Origin: Mycobacterium dioxanotrophicus
GTDB lineage: Bacteria > Actinomycetota > Actinomycetes > Mycobacteriales > Mycobacteriaceae
Direction: 5' to 3'
DNA: 64,000 nucleotides
NCBI RefSeq assembly: GCF_002157835.1
Contig: NZ_CP020809.1
Span: 6,262,001 to 6,326,000, forward strand
Shown: positions 51,083-60,245 of the stretch, one piece after another
How positions within the stretch are numbered: position 1 is the stretch's first letter
Layout: the number at the start of each line of letters is the position of its first letter
The notes under the pieces: model-generated
What the model was told of the DNA's origin: nothing
Seen by the model: only the letters and a program-made list of their open reading frames with translations
Database searches by the model: none
Translations under genes and position numbers: made by a program

Positions 51083-52722
51083 GCGATGTCGGCCGCCGCG
51101 CCCCGACCGGCGGCGCGGCCCGAGAAGATGCAGCCGCCCAGGAACGTTCCCTCCAGGGACCGGTAGCCGTGCACGCCCCCGCCGCCGAATCCGGCCGCCT
51201 CGCCGGCAGCGTACAGCCCGGGCAGTGCAGTGCCGTCCTCGCGCAGCACCCGGGAGTCCAAGTCGGTTTCCAAGCCACCCAAGGACTTTCGGGTGAGGAT
51301 GTGCAGTTTGACGGCGATCAGGGGGCCGGCTTCCGGATCGGTGAGCCGGTGCGGTGCGACGACGCGACCCAGCCGGTCACCGAGGTAGCCACGCGCTGCG
51401 CGGATCGCGGTGATCTGTCCGTCCTTGGTGTAGCGGTTGGCCACTTCGCGGTCGCGGGCGGTGACCTCGGCGGCAACCGTTGCGTAGTCGAGTCCGATGA
51501 CATCGGGGACCGTGTTCATCGCGGATACCAACTCGCGCAAGGTATCTGCGCTGACGAAGTCGACGCCGCGGTCGACGAACGCCTGGACCGGAGCGGGGGC
51601 GCCGCGCCTGACCCGCGCCAGCACGTCCCGCACGCTGCGGTCGGTCAGATCGGGATTCTGTTCCTGACCCGAGAGCGCGAACTCCTTGGCGATGATCCGG
51701 GCGTTGAGGATGAACCACGTGTAGTCCTGCCCGGTTCGGCAGATGTGCTCCAATGTGCCGAGGGTGTCGAAACCGGGGTACAGCGGCACCGGTAGGCGTC
51801 TTCCGTTGGCGTCCAACCACAGTGACGAAGGACCGGGCAGGATGCGGATGCCGTGTGCGGGCCAGATGGGATCGTAATTGGTGATTCCCTCGGTGTAGTG
51901 CCACATGCGGTCACTGTTGATGACGCGCCCACCAGCGGCCTCGGAGATGCCGATCATGCGTCCATCGACGTGGGCGGGCACCCCGCTGAGCAGTTGTTCG
52001 GGCACCCGGCCCATCCGCTCCGGCCAGTTCTTGCGGACCAGCTCGTGGTTACCGCCGATCCCACCGCTGGCCACGATCACGGCCGCCGCATGGAACTCGA
52101 AGTACCCCACTACATTTCGCGATGACGCCACACCACGGGCGGCCGACGACGGCTCCAGCACCGAGCCTCGCACGCCGGTCACCAGACCGTCGGACACGAT
52201 CAGCTCGTCGACGCGGTGCCGGTGGGCGAATCGGACGCGCGCGTTGTTGCGCACGCGGCGCGCGAAAATCTCGACGAGCGCGGGTCCGGTCCCCCACGTG
52301 ATGTGGAACCGCGGTACCGAATTGCCATGTCCGAGCGCGTCATACCCACCTCGCTCGGCCCAGCCGACCAAGGGGAAGGTCTGCAACCCGCGGGCCCGCA
52401 GCCAGCTGCGCTTCTCCCCCGCCGCGAAATCCACGTAGGCATGCGCCCATTCGCGGGGCCAGTGGTCTTCGGGCCGATCGAATCCCGCCGTGCCCAACCA
52501 GTCCTGCAGCGCGAGCGCTTCGCTGTCACGGATGCCGAGCCTGCGTTGTTCGGGGCTGTCGACGAAGAACAGTCCGCCGAACGACCAGAACGCCTGACCG
52601 CCGACGTTGGCCGCGTTCTCCTGGTCCACGATGAGCACGCGGTGTCCACGCTCGACGAGTTCGCAGGCGGCCACCAGTCCAGCCAGACCTGCTCCCACGA
52701 CGATGACGTCGGCGTCTGCCAT
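51079..52722 (-). CDS. FAD-binding dehydrogenase (fumarate reductase / ketosteroid dehydrogenase type)
   Basis: The 547-aa flavoprotein starts MADADVIVVGAGLAGLVAACELVERGHRVLIVDQE, the dinucleotide-binding fold, and continues with AAVIVASGGIGGNHELVRKNWPERM and GLYAAGEAAGFGGGGVHGYRSLEGTFLGGCIFSGRAAG, typical of the FAD_binding_2 family. A steroid or alpha,beta-unsaturated substrate is possible. The start is ATG 52722; a TTG further up at 52731 is less likely. The preceding -10-like TAGTCT is 8 nt away. Confidence 0.88.
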   Translation of the reverse strand: MADADVIVVGAGLAGLVAACELVERGHRVLIVDQENAANVGGQAFWSFGGLFFVDSPEQRRLGIRDSEALALQDWLGTAGFDRPEDHWPREWAHAYVDFAAGEKRSWLRARGLQTFPLVGWAERGGYDALGHGNSVPRFHITWGTGPALVEIFARRVRNNARVRFAHRHRVDELIVSDGLVTGVRGSVLEPSSAARGVASSRNVVGYFEFHAAAVIVASGGIGGNHELVRKNWPERMGRVPEQLLSGVPAHVDGRMIGISEAAGGRVINSDRMWHYTEGITNYDPIWPAHGIRILPGPSSLWLDANGRRLPVPLYPGFDTLGTLEHICRTGQDYTWFILNARIIAKEFALSGQEQNPDLTDRSVRDVLARVRRGAPAPVQAFVDRGVDFVSADTLRELVSAMNTVPDVIGLDYATVAAEVTARDREVANRYTKDGQITAIRAARGYLGDRLGRVVAPHRLTDPEAGPLIAVKLHILTRKSLGGLETDLDSRVLREDGTALPGLYAAGEAAGFGGGGVHGYRSLEGTFLGGCIFSGRAAGRGAAADIA

Positions 52723-52743
52723 GAGAGGCAAGACTAGCGCGAG

Positions 52744-53448
52744 TCAGGCGGCGTCGGTCAGTACCGGATCGGCGTTCCAGTGGTAGACGGCAGGCACGCT
52801 GTTGTGCAGCAAAGCCAGGTCGATGGCGTCGAGCATGGCTTGACGCGGACCGGGCCTGCGCAGGTGACGCGCGGCCACCGCGACGCGCACAACGCCGTCG
52901 CGCCGGGCGGTGCGTTCAGCGGCCAGAACGAGTGTCCGGCACCACCACGGCTCGGTGAGGAAGCCCTCGCCGATACCGAGCACCCGGGCCCGCAGGGTGG
53001 TCTGGCGGACCAGGTCGGTGACTCCGCTGAGGCCGGCCAGCAACCGAAAGCCGTTGCGCGGTAATGCGGTCACGGTGCCTTGCGACACCGTCCAGCCCGG
53101 GGCGGCGAACAGCCTGGTACGTAGCCCGAGGTGCTCGAGCACCCGGTCGGCTCCCATGATCCGCAGATTGGCCTCGTGCGCGGGCAGGCTCGCGAACTCG
53201 CCGCGCCGCTTCTTGGTGGCGGCCTCGTCGTACCCGTGCAGGACCACGGCGTCGCCGGCGGCGCGGCGCGTGGTCAGCCATTCCACCGTCGGGGCGTCGC
53301 GGTCGAGGCGGTATCCGGCCTTGAGTCGTGGTGCGACCAGAAGCGAGGCCGGCACGCCCCGGCTGTCGAGTTCGGCGCAGAACGACTCGACGTCGGCCAG
53401 CGTGCGGTCGCTGATCTGTGAGATCGAGACGAAGAGTTGTCCGGTCAC
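52744..53448 (-). CDS. DUF2334 (polysaccharide deacetylase-like) protein
   Basis: The 234-aa protein has the NodB-like barrel pattern of DUF2334: QLFVSISQISDRTLADVESFCAELDSRGVPASLLVAPRLK, then DAVVLHGYDEAATKKRRGEF (His/Asp) and LRTRLFAAPGWTVSQGT. The metal-site residues are partly visible. A carbohydrate deacetylase activity is suggested only by fold. It is 21 bp upstream of the flavoprotein gene on the same strand. Confidence 0.78.
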   Translation of the reverse strand: MTGQLFVSISQISDRTLADVESFCAELDSRGVPASLLVAPRLKAGYRLDRDAPTVEWLTTRRAAGDAVVLHGYDEAATKKRRGEFASLPAHEANLRIMGADRVLEHLGLRTRLFAAPGWTVSQGTVTALPRNGFRLLAGLSGVTDLVRQTTLRARVLGIGEGFLTEPWWCRTLVLAAERTARRDGVVRVAVAARHLRRPGPRQAMLDAIDLALLHNSVPAVYHWNADPVLTDAA

Positions 53449-53515
53449 CCCATCAGTGTGACAACGTCACATGACGCAACGGTTTCCAACACTCTGCCGC
53501 GGAATGTCGATTCGG

Positions 53516-54004
53516 CTATCGCGGCAGGACAGCTTCGATGGCTGCCAGCACCTCGGGTGCATCGGGCGCGGTACGCGGTCGGAACCGGTTCACCACCACC
53601 CCACCGGGGGCGAGCAGGAACTTCTCGAAATTCCACTGGATGTCACCGGCCGCACCCTCGGCGTCGGCGGCCGTGGTCAGGGCGGCGTAGAGCGGGTGCC
53701 GGTCCGGCCCGTTGACGTCGGTCTTGGCCAGCAGCGGGAAGGTGACGCCGTAGGTGGTCGAGCAGAAGGTCTGGATCTCCTCGGCGGTGCCGGGCTCCTG
53801 CCCCATGAACTGGTTGCACGGCACGCCGACGACGGTCAGACCACGGTCGCCATAGTCCTGCGCGAGTTTCTCCAGCGCCGCGTACTGCGGGGTGAGACCG
53901 CATTTCGACGCCACGTTGACCACCAGTGCCGCGCCAGTTGCCAACGCGCCCAACGTGGTCGGGGTGCCGTCGAGGGTGGTCAGCGGTATTTGGTCGATGC
54001 TCAC
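53516..54004 (-). CDS. glutathione-peroxidase-family thiol peroxidase
   Basis: The 162-aa protein shows VVNVASKCGLTPQYAALEKLAQDYGDRGLTVVGVPCNQFMGQEPG and IQWNFEKFLL, i.e. the peroxidatic Cys (in place of Sec), Gln and Trp of the family. Mycobacteria lack glutathione, so it is probably thioredoxin- or mycothiol-linked. GTG 54004 has a leaderless -10 (TAGCGT, 54016-54011). Confidence 0.93.
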   Translation of the reverse strand: MSIDQIPLTTLDGTPTTLGALATGAALVVNVASKCGLTPQYAALEKLAQDYGDRGLTVVGVPCNQFMGQEPGTAEEIQTFCSTTYGVTFPLLAKTDVNGPDRHPLYAALTTAADAEGAAGDIQWNFEKFLLAPGGVVVNRFRPRTAPDAPEVLAAIEAVLPR

Positions 54005-54010
54005 AGCTCG

Positions 54011-54016
54011 ACGCTA
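54011..54016 (-). promoter_or_regulatory. -10 element, leaderless peroxidase promoter
   Basis: Minus-strand TAGCGT fits TANNNT and ends 6 nt before the GTG at 54004. Confidence 0.5.
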
Positions 54017-54022
54017 CCGCAC

Positions 54023-54568
54023 CTAGGCGTCGAACAGGATCAGGCCCAATCTCTCGACGACGCCGACCGGGTCGGCGCCTGTGTCGATCGCATCGTTGAG
54101 CCAGAGCAACGAGAAGCCGTGCACCAGCGACCATGCCGCCAGCGCCGCCGCTTCGGGGTCGGCGTGGGCTTTGGCGTCGACGAGAGTGCCCACCCCGCTG
54201 TCGAGTTCGGCCCGCGCGGCCGCGGCCGCCACGACGAGTTCGGGATTGGTCTCGTCGTAGAGCGACTTGTCGAACATCACCGCGTAGTGGCCGGGATGGT
54301 CCAGCGCGAACCGGACATAGGCCTTGGCGGCGTCGATGAACTTGGGACGGGCGTCGGTCAGCGCCGCGGCCAGCAACTGGAAGCCTTCGGTGGCCAGCGC
54401 GGTGAACAGTCCGCGCCGATCGGTGAAGTGGTGCGCCGGTGCGGCATGCGATACCCCGGCCGCGCGTGCCAGTTCACGCAGCGAGACGCCGTCGGCCCCG
54501 CGCTGCGCCACCAGGGTCGCGGCGTGGGCCAGGATCACGGCCCTCAGACCCCCGTGGTGGTAGCTCAT
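54023..54568 (-). CDS. TetR family regulator (WHG-type C-domain)
   Basis: The 181-aa regulator begins SYHHGGLRAVILAHAATLVAQRGADGVSLRELARAAGVSHAAPAHHFTDRRGLFTALA, a clear TetR HTH. The C-domain contains WSLVHGFSLLW, the WHG-like signature of that subgroup. The divergent neighbour is a DoxX gene and the operator-like palindrome at 54618-54631 lies between them. It has a leaderless -10, TAGGAT. Confidence 0.87.
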   Translation of the reverse strand: MSYHHGGLRAVILAHAATLVAQRGADGVSLRELARAAGVSHAAPAHHFTDRRGLFTALATEGFQLLAAALTDARPKFIDAAKAYVRFALDHPGHYAVMFDKSLYDETNPELVVAAAAARAELDSGVGTLVDAKAHADPEAAALAAWSLVHGFSLLWLNDAIDTGADPVGVVERLGLILFDA

Positions 54569-54574
54569 GCGACC

Positions 54575-54580
54575 ATCCTA
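54575..54580 (-). promoter_or_regulatory. -10 element, leaderless tetR promoter
   Basis: Minus-strand TAGGAT (54580-54575) fits TANNNT and ends 6 nt before the ATG at 54568. Confidence 0.5.
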
Positions 54581-54590
54581 GTGCGCAATC

Positions 54591-54618
54591 TTGACATCGC
54601 CTAGATTGGCGGTACCGT
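54591..54618 (+). promoter_or_regulatory. doxX promoter
   Basis: TTGACA (54591-54596) and TACCGT (54613-54618) are separated by 16 bp. The predicted start lies within the palindrome at 54618-54631, so a bound repressor would block initiation. Confidence 0.55.
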
Positions 54619-54631
54619 GTCTAACTAGACA
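54618..54631. promoter_or_regulatory. TetR operator abutting the doxX start
   Basis: TGTCTAACTAGACA is an inverted repeat with perfect 6-bp arms (TGTCTA/TAGACA). It overlaps the end of the -10 and touches the ATG at 54632. Its placement between a TetR gene and its divergent neighbour strongly suggests a repressor site. Confidence 0.65.
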
Positions 54632-55102
54632 ATGACAAGATTGGGGTTCGCGATGGCCGTGTTCCTGACGTTGGTTCTGGGCAGCGTGGCAGCCCGCGTC
54701 ATCGGCTGGGCAGGGGTCGACTACGTCGACAGCTGGCCCCGCGCCGTCGCCGTCGGCCTCGCGACGATGTTCGTGATGACGGGCGTCGCCCACTTCGTCA
54801 ATCCACTGCGCGCAGACATGATCGCGATCGTGCCGCCGCGGCTTCCCGCCCCGGCGCTGCTGGTGACCGTCACCGGTGTGCTCGAGCTGGCCGGTGCGCT
54901 CGGCCTGCTCTACCCGCCGACCCGGGTAGCCGCGGCGGTATGTCTCTTTCTGCTGATGCTCGCCATGTTTCCGGCCAACGTGTACGCCGCCCGGATGCCG
55001 AGCCCGCCGAAGTCGATGACCTCCCGGTTAGGTCTTCGGGCCGCTGAAGAGGCTGTCTACCTGGCCGCTGCCGTAGTTGTCGCGATCGGCGGCGGCCAGT
55101 AG
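54632..55102 (+). CDS. DoxX family membrane protein
   Basis: The 156-aa protein has four TM segments with the DoxX features AVGLATMFVMTGVAHFVNPLRADMIAIVPPRLP and VTVTGVLELAGALGLLYPPTRVAAAVCLFLLMLAMFPANVYAA. It is probably regulated by the divergent TetR. DoxX proteins are linked to redox or membrane stress. Its last 75 bp overlap the end of the convergent ptrB gene. Confidence 0.85.
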   Translation: MTRLGFAMAVFLTLVLGSVAARVIGWAGVDYVDSWPRAVAVGLATMFVMTGVAHFVNPLRADMIAIVPPRLPAPALLVTVTGVLELAGALGLLYPPTRVAAAVCLFLLMLAMFPANVYAARMPSPPKSMTSRLGLRAAEEAVYLAAAVVVAIGGGQ

Positions 55103-57190
55103 CCAGGCGTACTGGAAGGCCGCCTCTTTCCAGCGTTCGTAGCGTCCACTGATACCGCCGTGACCGGCCACCATCTCGGTCTTCAGGAGCACCTTGTTGG
55201 CGTCGTTCGCCGGATCGGACTGGACATGCCGCAGCGCGGCAACCCATTTCGCCGGTTCGACGTAATACACCCGGGTGTCGTTGAGCGAGGTCATCGCCAG
55301 GATCGGCGGGTACTCCCTGGCCGCGACGTTCTCATACGGCGTGTAGGACTTCATGTAGGCGTAAACCTCGGGGTCCTCCAACGGATTTCCCCACTCGTCC
55401 CACTCGGTGACGGTCAGCGGCAACGACGGGTCGAGAATCGTGGTCAGCGCGTCGACGAACGGCACCTGGGCCAGAATGCCTGCGAACAGTTCCGGTGCCA
55501 TGTTGGCGATCGCGCCCATCAGCAGCCCACCGGCGCTGCCCCCGAGGGCCACCAGGTTCTGCGACCGCGTCAGGTCGGTGTCGATGAGATGCCTTGCCAC
55601 CGAAATGAAATCGGTGAAGGTGTTCATCTTCTCCAGCAGCTTGCCGTGCTCGTACCACGGCCGACCGAGCTCACCGCCGCCGCGCACGTGGGCGATCGCG
55701 AACACCATGCCCCGGTCCAGCAGTGACAGCCGGGCAATCGAAAACCGCGGATCCTCGCACGACTCGTAGGCACCGTAGCCGTACAGCAATGTGGGGGCGG
55801 GGAATTGCAGACCCGCCCGATGGATGATCGAGATCGGTACCCGCGCACCGTCGGGCGCCGTCGCCCAATCCCGGCGTTCCACATAGTCTTCCGGCCGGTA
55901 GCCGCCCAACACCGGCTGCTCGCGCAGCAGCGTCCGGTGCCCCGTCGCGAGATCCAGGTCGTAGACCCGGGCCGGGGTGACGAATGAGGTTGCGGCGATC
56001 CGCAGTTTGGGTGCAGACCAGTTGGGATTGCCACCCAGGCCCGCAGCGGTCAGCTCGGAGTCGAAAGTCAGTTCCTCGGCTGTGCCGTACCCGCCGTTGG
56101 CGTTCACGGGCCACAGCTGAATCTTCGGCAGCGCCTCGCTGCGGTAACTGATCACCAGGAATCCGTCGAAAGCGTCGACGGCGTCGAGACGCACATCGGC
56201 GCGGTGGGCGATCAGCGGATGAAAAGCGTTGGGGTCGTTGACAGGTGCATCGACGAGCGTGAAATTCTCGGCACCGTCGTTGTGCAGGATGAGGAAGCGG
56301 TCCTCACCTCCGATGACGGCATGCTCGACGGAGTACTCGACCAGATCCCGCCGCTCCCACACCGGGACGAACTGCGCTTGCGGATCGTTGGCATCGGCGT
56401 AACGGACCTCCGTGGTGACCGCGCTGCCCGCCGCGATGAACAGGTACTTGTTGCTGCGGCTGCGTCCGACGCCGACCCAGAACCGTTCGTCGGGTTCGTG
56501 GTACACCTTTTCGGCCGGTAGGCCCGCAGCGAGACGGTGCCGCCACACCGTGTCCGGGCGCCAGGCGTCGTCGACGGTGGTGTAGTAGATCGTCCTGCTG
56601 TCGGCTGCCCACGTCGCGCCCGAACCGATGCCGACGATCGTGTCGTCATACTCCTGCCCGGTGCGCAGGTCCCGAAATCGCAGGGTGTAGCGCTCATCGC
56701 CCTTGACGTCGACCGAATACGCCAACACATTGCCGTCCAGGCTGACCGAGGCCGCCCCGAGCGCAAAGTAGTCGTGGCCGTCGGCTTCGACGTTCTCGTC
56801 GAGCAGCACCTGCTCACCCGGGACGTCGGTGTGCTCGTCGAACTCGGGCGGCGTCCAGTCATCGGGATCGGTGACCGGGCAACGGCAGTGCACGCCGTAC
56901 TGCTTGCCTTCGAAGGAGCGGGCGTAGTACCACCAGCTGCCCCGACGAGTCGGGACCGACAGGTCGGTCTCCTTGGTGCGGGCCTTGATCTCGTCGAAGA
57001 TCTTCTGCCGCAAGGGCTCCAGATACTCCGTCGCATACGTGGTGAACGCGTTCTCGGCTTCCAGATGGGCGATCACCTCGGGATCGTCCTTGTCGCGCAG
57101 CCACTCGTACGGGTCGACGAACACGTCGCCGTGGTGCTCGCGGCGATGGTTGCCACGCTTGGCGATCGGAGGAGTCACCGGCTCACTCAT
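55028..57190 (-). CDS. ptrB: oligopeptidase B-type serine peptidase PtrB
   Basis: The 720-aa S9A peptidase has a seven-bladed propeller domain (about 80-440) and a C-terminal alpha/beta hydrolase domain. The catalytic elbow is [17 protein letters not shown] with the Ser, and the His lies in [67 protein letters not shown] is the family signature region. It cleaves short peptides after basic residues. The start ATG 57190 overlaps the purC stop (ATGA). Confidence 0.94.
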   Translation of the reverse strand: MSEPVTPPIAKRGNHRREHHGDVFVDPYEWLRDKDDPEVIAHLEAENAFTTYATEYLEPLRQKIFDEIKARTKETDLSVPTRRGSWWYYARSFEGKQYGVHCRCPVTDPDDWTPPEFDEHTDVPGEQVLLDENVEADGHDYFALGAASVSLDGNVLAYSVDVKGDERYTLRFRDLRTGQEYDDTIVGIGSGATWAADSRTIYYTTVDDAWRPDTVWRHRLAAGLPAEKVYHEPDERFWVGVGRSRSNKYLFIAAGSAVTTEVRYADANDPQAQFVPVWERRDLVEYSVEHAVIGGEDRFLILHNDGAENFTLVDAPVNDPNAFHPLIAHRADVRLDAVDAFDGFLVISYRSEALPKIQLWPVNANGGYGTAEELTFDSELTAAGLGGNPNWSAPKLRIAATSFVTPARVYDLDLATGHRTLLREQPVLGGYRPEDYVERRDWATAPDGARVPISIIHRAGLQFPAPTLLYGYGAYESCEDPRFSIARLSLLDRGMVFAIAHVRGGGELGRPWYEHGKLLEKMNTFTDFISVARHLIDTDLTRSQNLVALGGSAGGLLMGAIANMAPELFAGILAQVPFVDALTTILDPSLPLTVTEWDEWGNPLEDPEVYAYMKSYTPYENVAAREYPPILAMTSLNDTRVYYVEPAKWVAALRHVQSDPANDANKVLLKTEMVAGHGGISGRYERWKEAAFQYAWLLAAADRDNYGSGQVDSLFSGPKT

Positions 57191-58074
57191 GCGCCGATCC
57201 AATCGGCGAAGCGCAGCCCCGAAATGCGTTCATAGGCCTCGATATAGCGGTCCCTCGTCGCCGTCACGATTTCATCGGGCAGCGGCGGTGGCGGGGCCTC
57301 TCCGTGACGGTCCCAGCCCGACTCCGGCCCGGTCAGCCAGTTCCGCACGAACTGCTTGTCGAAACTGTCCTGCACCACGCCCTGCCGGTATGAATCCGCG
57401 CGCCAGTACCGCGACGAATCCGGCGTGAAGACCTCGTCGGCCAGCACCACGTCGCCGTTCTCGTCGACACCGAATTCGAACTTCGTGTCCGCGATGATGA
57501 TGCCCTTGGTCAGTGCGTGGTCGGCGCCCTGCAGGTAGGTCTGCAGCGTGCGCGCCTTGAGCTGGTTGGCCAGCACCGGGCCCACCAGATCGATCACCTG
57601 GGCGAACGAGATGTTCTCGTCGTGCTCACCCAATTCGGCCTTGGTGGCCGGGGTGAACAACGGCTCATCGAACTTGCTGGCCTCCCCGAGCCCGGGCGGC
57701 AGCGGGATACCGCACACCGAGCCGGTCTTCTGATAGTCGATCAGACCGGATCCGGTGAGGTAGCCGCGCGCCACGCACTCGACCGGCAGCATCTTGAGCC
57801 GGCGCACCACCAGCGCACGGCCCAGCACCTCCTCGGGGATGCGCGGATCGTCCGGTGGACCCGCGAGATGGTTGGGCGCCTCGACGTGGTCGAAGAAGAA
57901 GACGCTCATCGCGGTGAGGATCCGACCCTTGTCGGGGATCTGCGAGTCGAGGATGTGGTCGTAGGCCGAGATCCGGTCGGACGCCACGAACAGCAGGTGG
58001 TCGTCGTCGACGCGGTACAGCTCGCGGACCTTGCCGCTGGCCAGGTGCTGGTACTCGGACAGAGCGGGACGCAT
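57187..58074 (-). CDS. purC: phosphoribosylaminoimidazole-succinocarboxamide synthase PurC
   Basis: The 295-aa SAICAR synthetase shows [81 protein letters not shown]. The longer PurC type is normal in actinobacteria. It has a leaderless -10 (TAGTCT, 58086-58081) ending 6 nt before the ATG and is followed by ptrB with a 4-bp overlap. Confidence 0.96.
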   Translation of the reverse strand: MRPALSEYQHLASGKVRELYRVDDDHLLFVASDRISAYDHILDSQIPDKGRILTAMSVFFFDHVEAPNHLAGPPDDPRIPEEVLGRALVVRRLKMLPVECVARGYLTGSGLIDYQKTGSVCGIPLPPGLGEASKFDEPLFTPATKAELGEHDENISFAQVIDLVGPVLANQLKARTLQTYLQGADHALTKGIIIADTKFEFGVDENGDVVLADEVFTPDSSRYWRADSYRQGVVQDSFDKQFVRNWLTGPESGWDRHGEAPPPPLPDEIVTATRDRYIEAYERISGLRFADWIGA

Positions 58075-58080
58075 TCGGTC

Positions 58081-58086
58081 AGACTA
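58081..58086 (-). promoter_or_regulatory. -10 element, leaderless purC promoter
   Basis: Minus-strand TAGTCT (58086-58081) fits TANNNT and ends 6 nt before the ATG at 58074. Confidence 0.55.
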
Positions 58087-58104
58087 TGTGTTGGGATCGG
58101 TGCC

Positions 58105-58728
58105 ATGAGATCGCGGTACCTGCCGTACGCCCACAGACCCGGCCGATTGCTGGCGCAACTGTTCAGCGACGTCGCGGTACTGGCGTGGATAACGGTGTGG
58201 GTGCTCGTCGGTATTGCCGTGCATTCGGCCATCGCAACCATCGCCACGGTGGGCCGCCAAGTGCATGACGGCGCCAACGGCGTGGCCGACAATCTGGACT
58301 CGGCCGGCGACAGCGCGCACCACATACCGCTGGTCGGCGACACCCTGAGCAAGCCACTACGGGCAGCCAGCGAGGCGGCGCTGGACATCGCCGGAGCAGG
58401 CAGCAGCCTCGACTCCACCGCCAGCTGGCTGGCCTGGGTGCTGGCACTGGCCGTGGCCGCCGCTCCCATCCTGTTCGTCGCAATGCCGTGGCTGTACCTG
58501 CGCGTGCGGTTCTTCCGGCGCAAGTGGACGGCCATCACGTTGGCCTCGACCGCCGCGGGCGAGCAACTGCTGGCCCTGCGCGCCCTCGCCAACCGGCCAC
58601 TGACCAAGCTGACCGCGGTGTCCGACGACCCCGTGGGGGCGTGGCGCCGGGAGGAACCACACGCCATCCGCGGCCTGGCCGCCCTCGAACTGCGCTCAGC
58701 GGGCATGCGCCTGCGTCGCCTCGACTGA
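58105..58728 (+). CDS. two-TM membrane protein of unknown function
   Basis: The 207-aa protein has one TM helix (VAVLAWITVWVLVGIAVHSAI) near residue 35 and another (LAWVLALAVAAAPILFVAMPWLYLRV) near 125. Between them lies a helical, probably extracytoplasmic segment (VADNLDSAGDSAHHIPLVGDTLSKPLRAASEAALDIAGAGSSLD), with a cytoplasmic tail after. It matches the conserved gene next to purC in mycobacteria (Rv0779c position). No function is known. Confidence 0.75.
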   Translation: MRSRYLPYAHRPGRLLAQLFSDVAVLAWITVWVLVGIAVHSAIATIATVGRQVHDGANGVADNLDSAGDSAHHIPLVGDTLSKPLRAASEAALDIAGAGSSLDSTASWLAWVLALAVAAAPILFVAMPWLYLRVRFFRRKWTAITLASTAAGEQLLALRALANRPLTKLTAVSDDPVGAWRREEPHAIRGLAALELRSAGMRLRRLD

Positions 58729-58768
58729 TCGCGCATACCCGCACCGGGTGCTAGCCGAGATCCGGTCG

Positions 58769-59350
58769 CTATCGACTCCCGTGCAGCCGTCGCAGCCAGC
58801 TCCCGAACGGATGGCGCACGGTGACCGAGCCCATCCGGACTCGGCCCCGCACGATGAGATGCAGCTGCTGCGACGGCGGGCTGGTGCGCACCTTGACCGT
58901 CGCACTACCCGCGACGGCGTCGACGCCGTTGAGGTCCGCGGTCGCCGTGGACGGCACGATCAGTTCGGTCGAACTGCAGTAGTCGTCGATGACGATCTCC
59001 ACCAGCGGGCCGGGCAGCACGGCCGAGGTGAAGTCGAGCGTGGTGCTACACATCCGCGTGTTGAGTTGCAGAACCGGGGCCACCGTCCATTGCCCCCGCC
59101 GCACGATCGATGACATGCGGCCCCGCAACACCTCCGGGGCCGGGCGTGGTGCGGCGGTCACCGCCATCGGCAGGTCGGCGAGCACGACCCGCAGTTCGCC
59201 GCGGGTGCGTGCGGCCAGTGCGGCGTCGTAGCGCTGGGTGAATTCGTCGAGCGTGAGCATTCCCTCGCTGACCGCCCGCTCAAGCAGTTGGCCTACCTTG
59301 GCCCGCTCGGCGTCCGAGACGCGGAGGTGGTCATTCTGGCCTGAGTCCAT
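58769..59350 (-). CDS. DUF1707 (SHOCT-like) protein
   Basis: The 193-aa protein begins with a DUF1707 domain (LRVSDAERAKVGQLLERAVSEGMLTLDEFTQRYDAALAARTRGELRVVLADLP) followed by a beta-rich domain (LNTRMCSTTLDFTSAVLPGPLVEIVIDDYCSSTELIVP) resembling the cell-wall-active antibiotic response (LiaF-like) fold. It may act in envelope stress sensing. The ATG at 59350 lies 20 bp inside the end of the SLAC1 gene, so it is translated from that operon. Confidence 0.82.
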   Translation of the reverse strand: MDSGQNDHLRVSDAERAKVGQLLERAVSEGMLTLDEFTQRYDAALAARTRGELRVVLADLPMAVTAAPRPAPEVLRGRMSSIVRRGQWTVAPVLQLNTRMCSTTLDFTSAVLPGPLVEIVIDDYCSSTELIVPSTATADLNGVDAVAGSATVKVRTSPPSQQLHLIVRGRVRMGSVTVRHPFGSWLRRLHGSR

Positions 59351-60245
59351 GCTCCGAGGTTAGGCGAATCAGCCGACGAGTCACGATGACCGCGACCGCA
59401 AGCCACGCCGCGAGCGCGATCCAGAAGAACACCAGCGAGACGATCGCCAATGGCTGCCAACCGGTTTCGAGCATCATCGCGAAGGTGGCCGCCGAGTACA
59501 TGCCGAGCGGGAACACCGCGGGCCAGTCGAGCATCTGACGCCAGCTGGTGATGGCCAGCGGCACGATCTGCACGGTGGCGACGGCGAGGGTCACGATGGT
59601 GATGATCCGCACGCCGTCGGCGAGCGGTCCCGGGTGCAGTGCGGCGTGAATGTGCTCGCCGGCCAATGTGGCGATGGCGAGCGCGCCCATCAGGATCCAG
59701 TGATCGGGTGGGACGTTGCGCCGAGCTTCGGGTTCGCCCAACGCCCGCCACGCGATGAGCAGTGTCATCACGCAGTACGCCGCCAGCGCGCAGGCCCAGA
59801 AGATGAGCGCCCAGAACACGATTCCGGCGGCGACAAAGACGATGGCCAGTCCGGACGTCGCGACGCTGGCGAGTTCCCAAGTGCCATGCGCCCGGTCGCG
59901 CAGCCCAGTCGGGCCCAGCCGCCACATCCTCTTCAGCAGCGACGGGACGAGCGACAACCAGCCCACGAGGCCCATCGCCCCAAGCCCCCACAGCACCACG
60001 GAGTGGTCGGCGAATCGCGAGGCCAGCACCGCACATGCCGCCACATACGTGAAGAAGCCGACCACCGTGTCGATGTCGCGCAGATCGAACGTCCGCCATC
60101 GCGCGGCTGCCAGGTACATCAACACTGGAAGTGCGACAGCAGCCAGCGCCGCCAACGGCACGCTGACGATGCCGAAACCGTGGTCCGCAGCGGAGATCGA
60201 CACGATGCCGGTCGCCATGACTATCGCGAACATCTCGGGTTTCAC
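59331..60245 (-). CDS. TDT/SLAC1 family transporter
   Basis: The 304-aa protein has about ten TM segments ([20 protein letters not shown] at helix 1, typical of TehA/SLAC1). Substrates of the family are malate, tellurite-related oxyanions or sulfite; none can be chosen here. GTG 60245 overlaps the P450 stop (GTGA), so it belongs to the purB-cyp126 operon. Confidence 0.83.
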   Translation of the reverse strand: MKPEMFAIVMATGIVSISAADHGFGIVSVPLAALAAVALPVLMYLAAARWRTFDLRDIDTVVGFFTYVAACAVLASRFADHSVVLWGLGAMGLVGWLSLVPSLLKRMWRLGPTGLRDRAHGTWELASVATSGLAIVFVAAGIVFWALIFWACALAAYCVMTLLIAWRALGEPEARRNVPPDHWILMGALAIATLAGEHIHAALHPGPLADGVRIITIVTLAVATVQIVPLAITSWRQMLDWPAVFPLGMYSAATFAMMLETGWQPLAIVSLVFFWIALAAWLAVAVIVTRRLIRLTSEHGLRPE

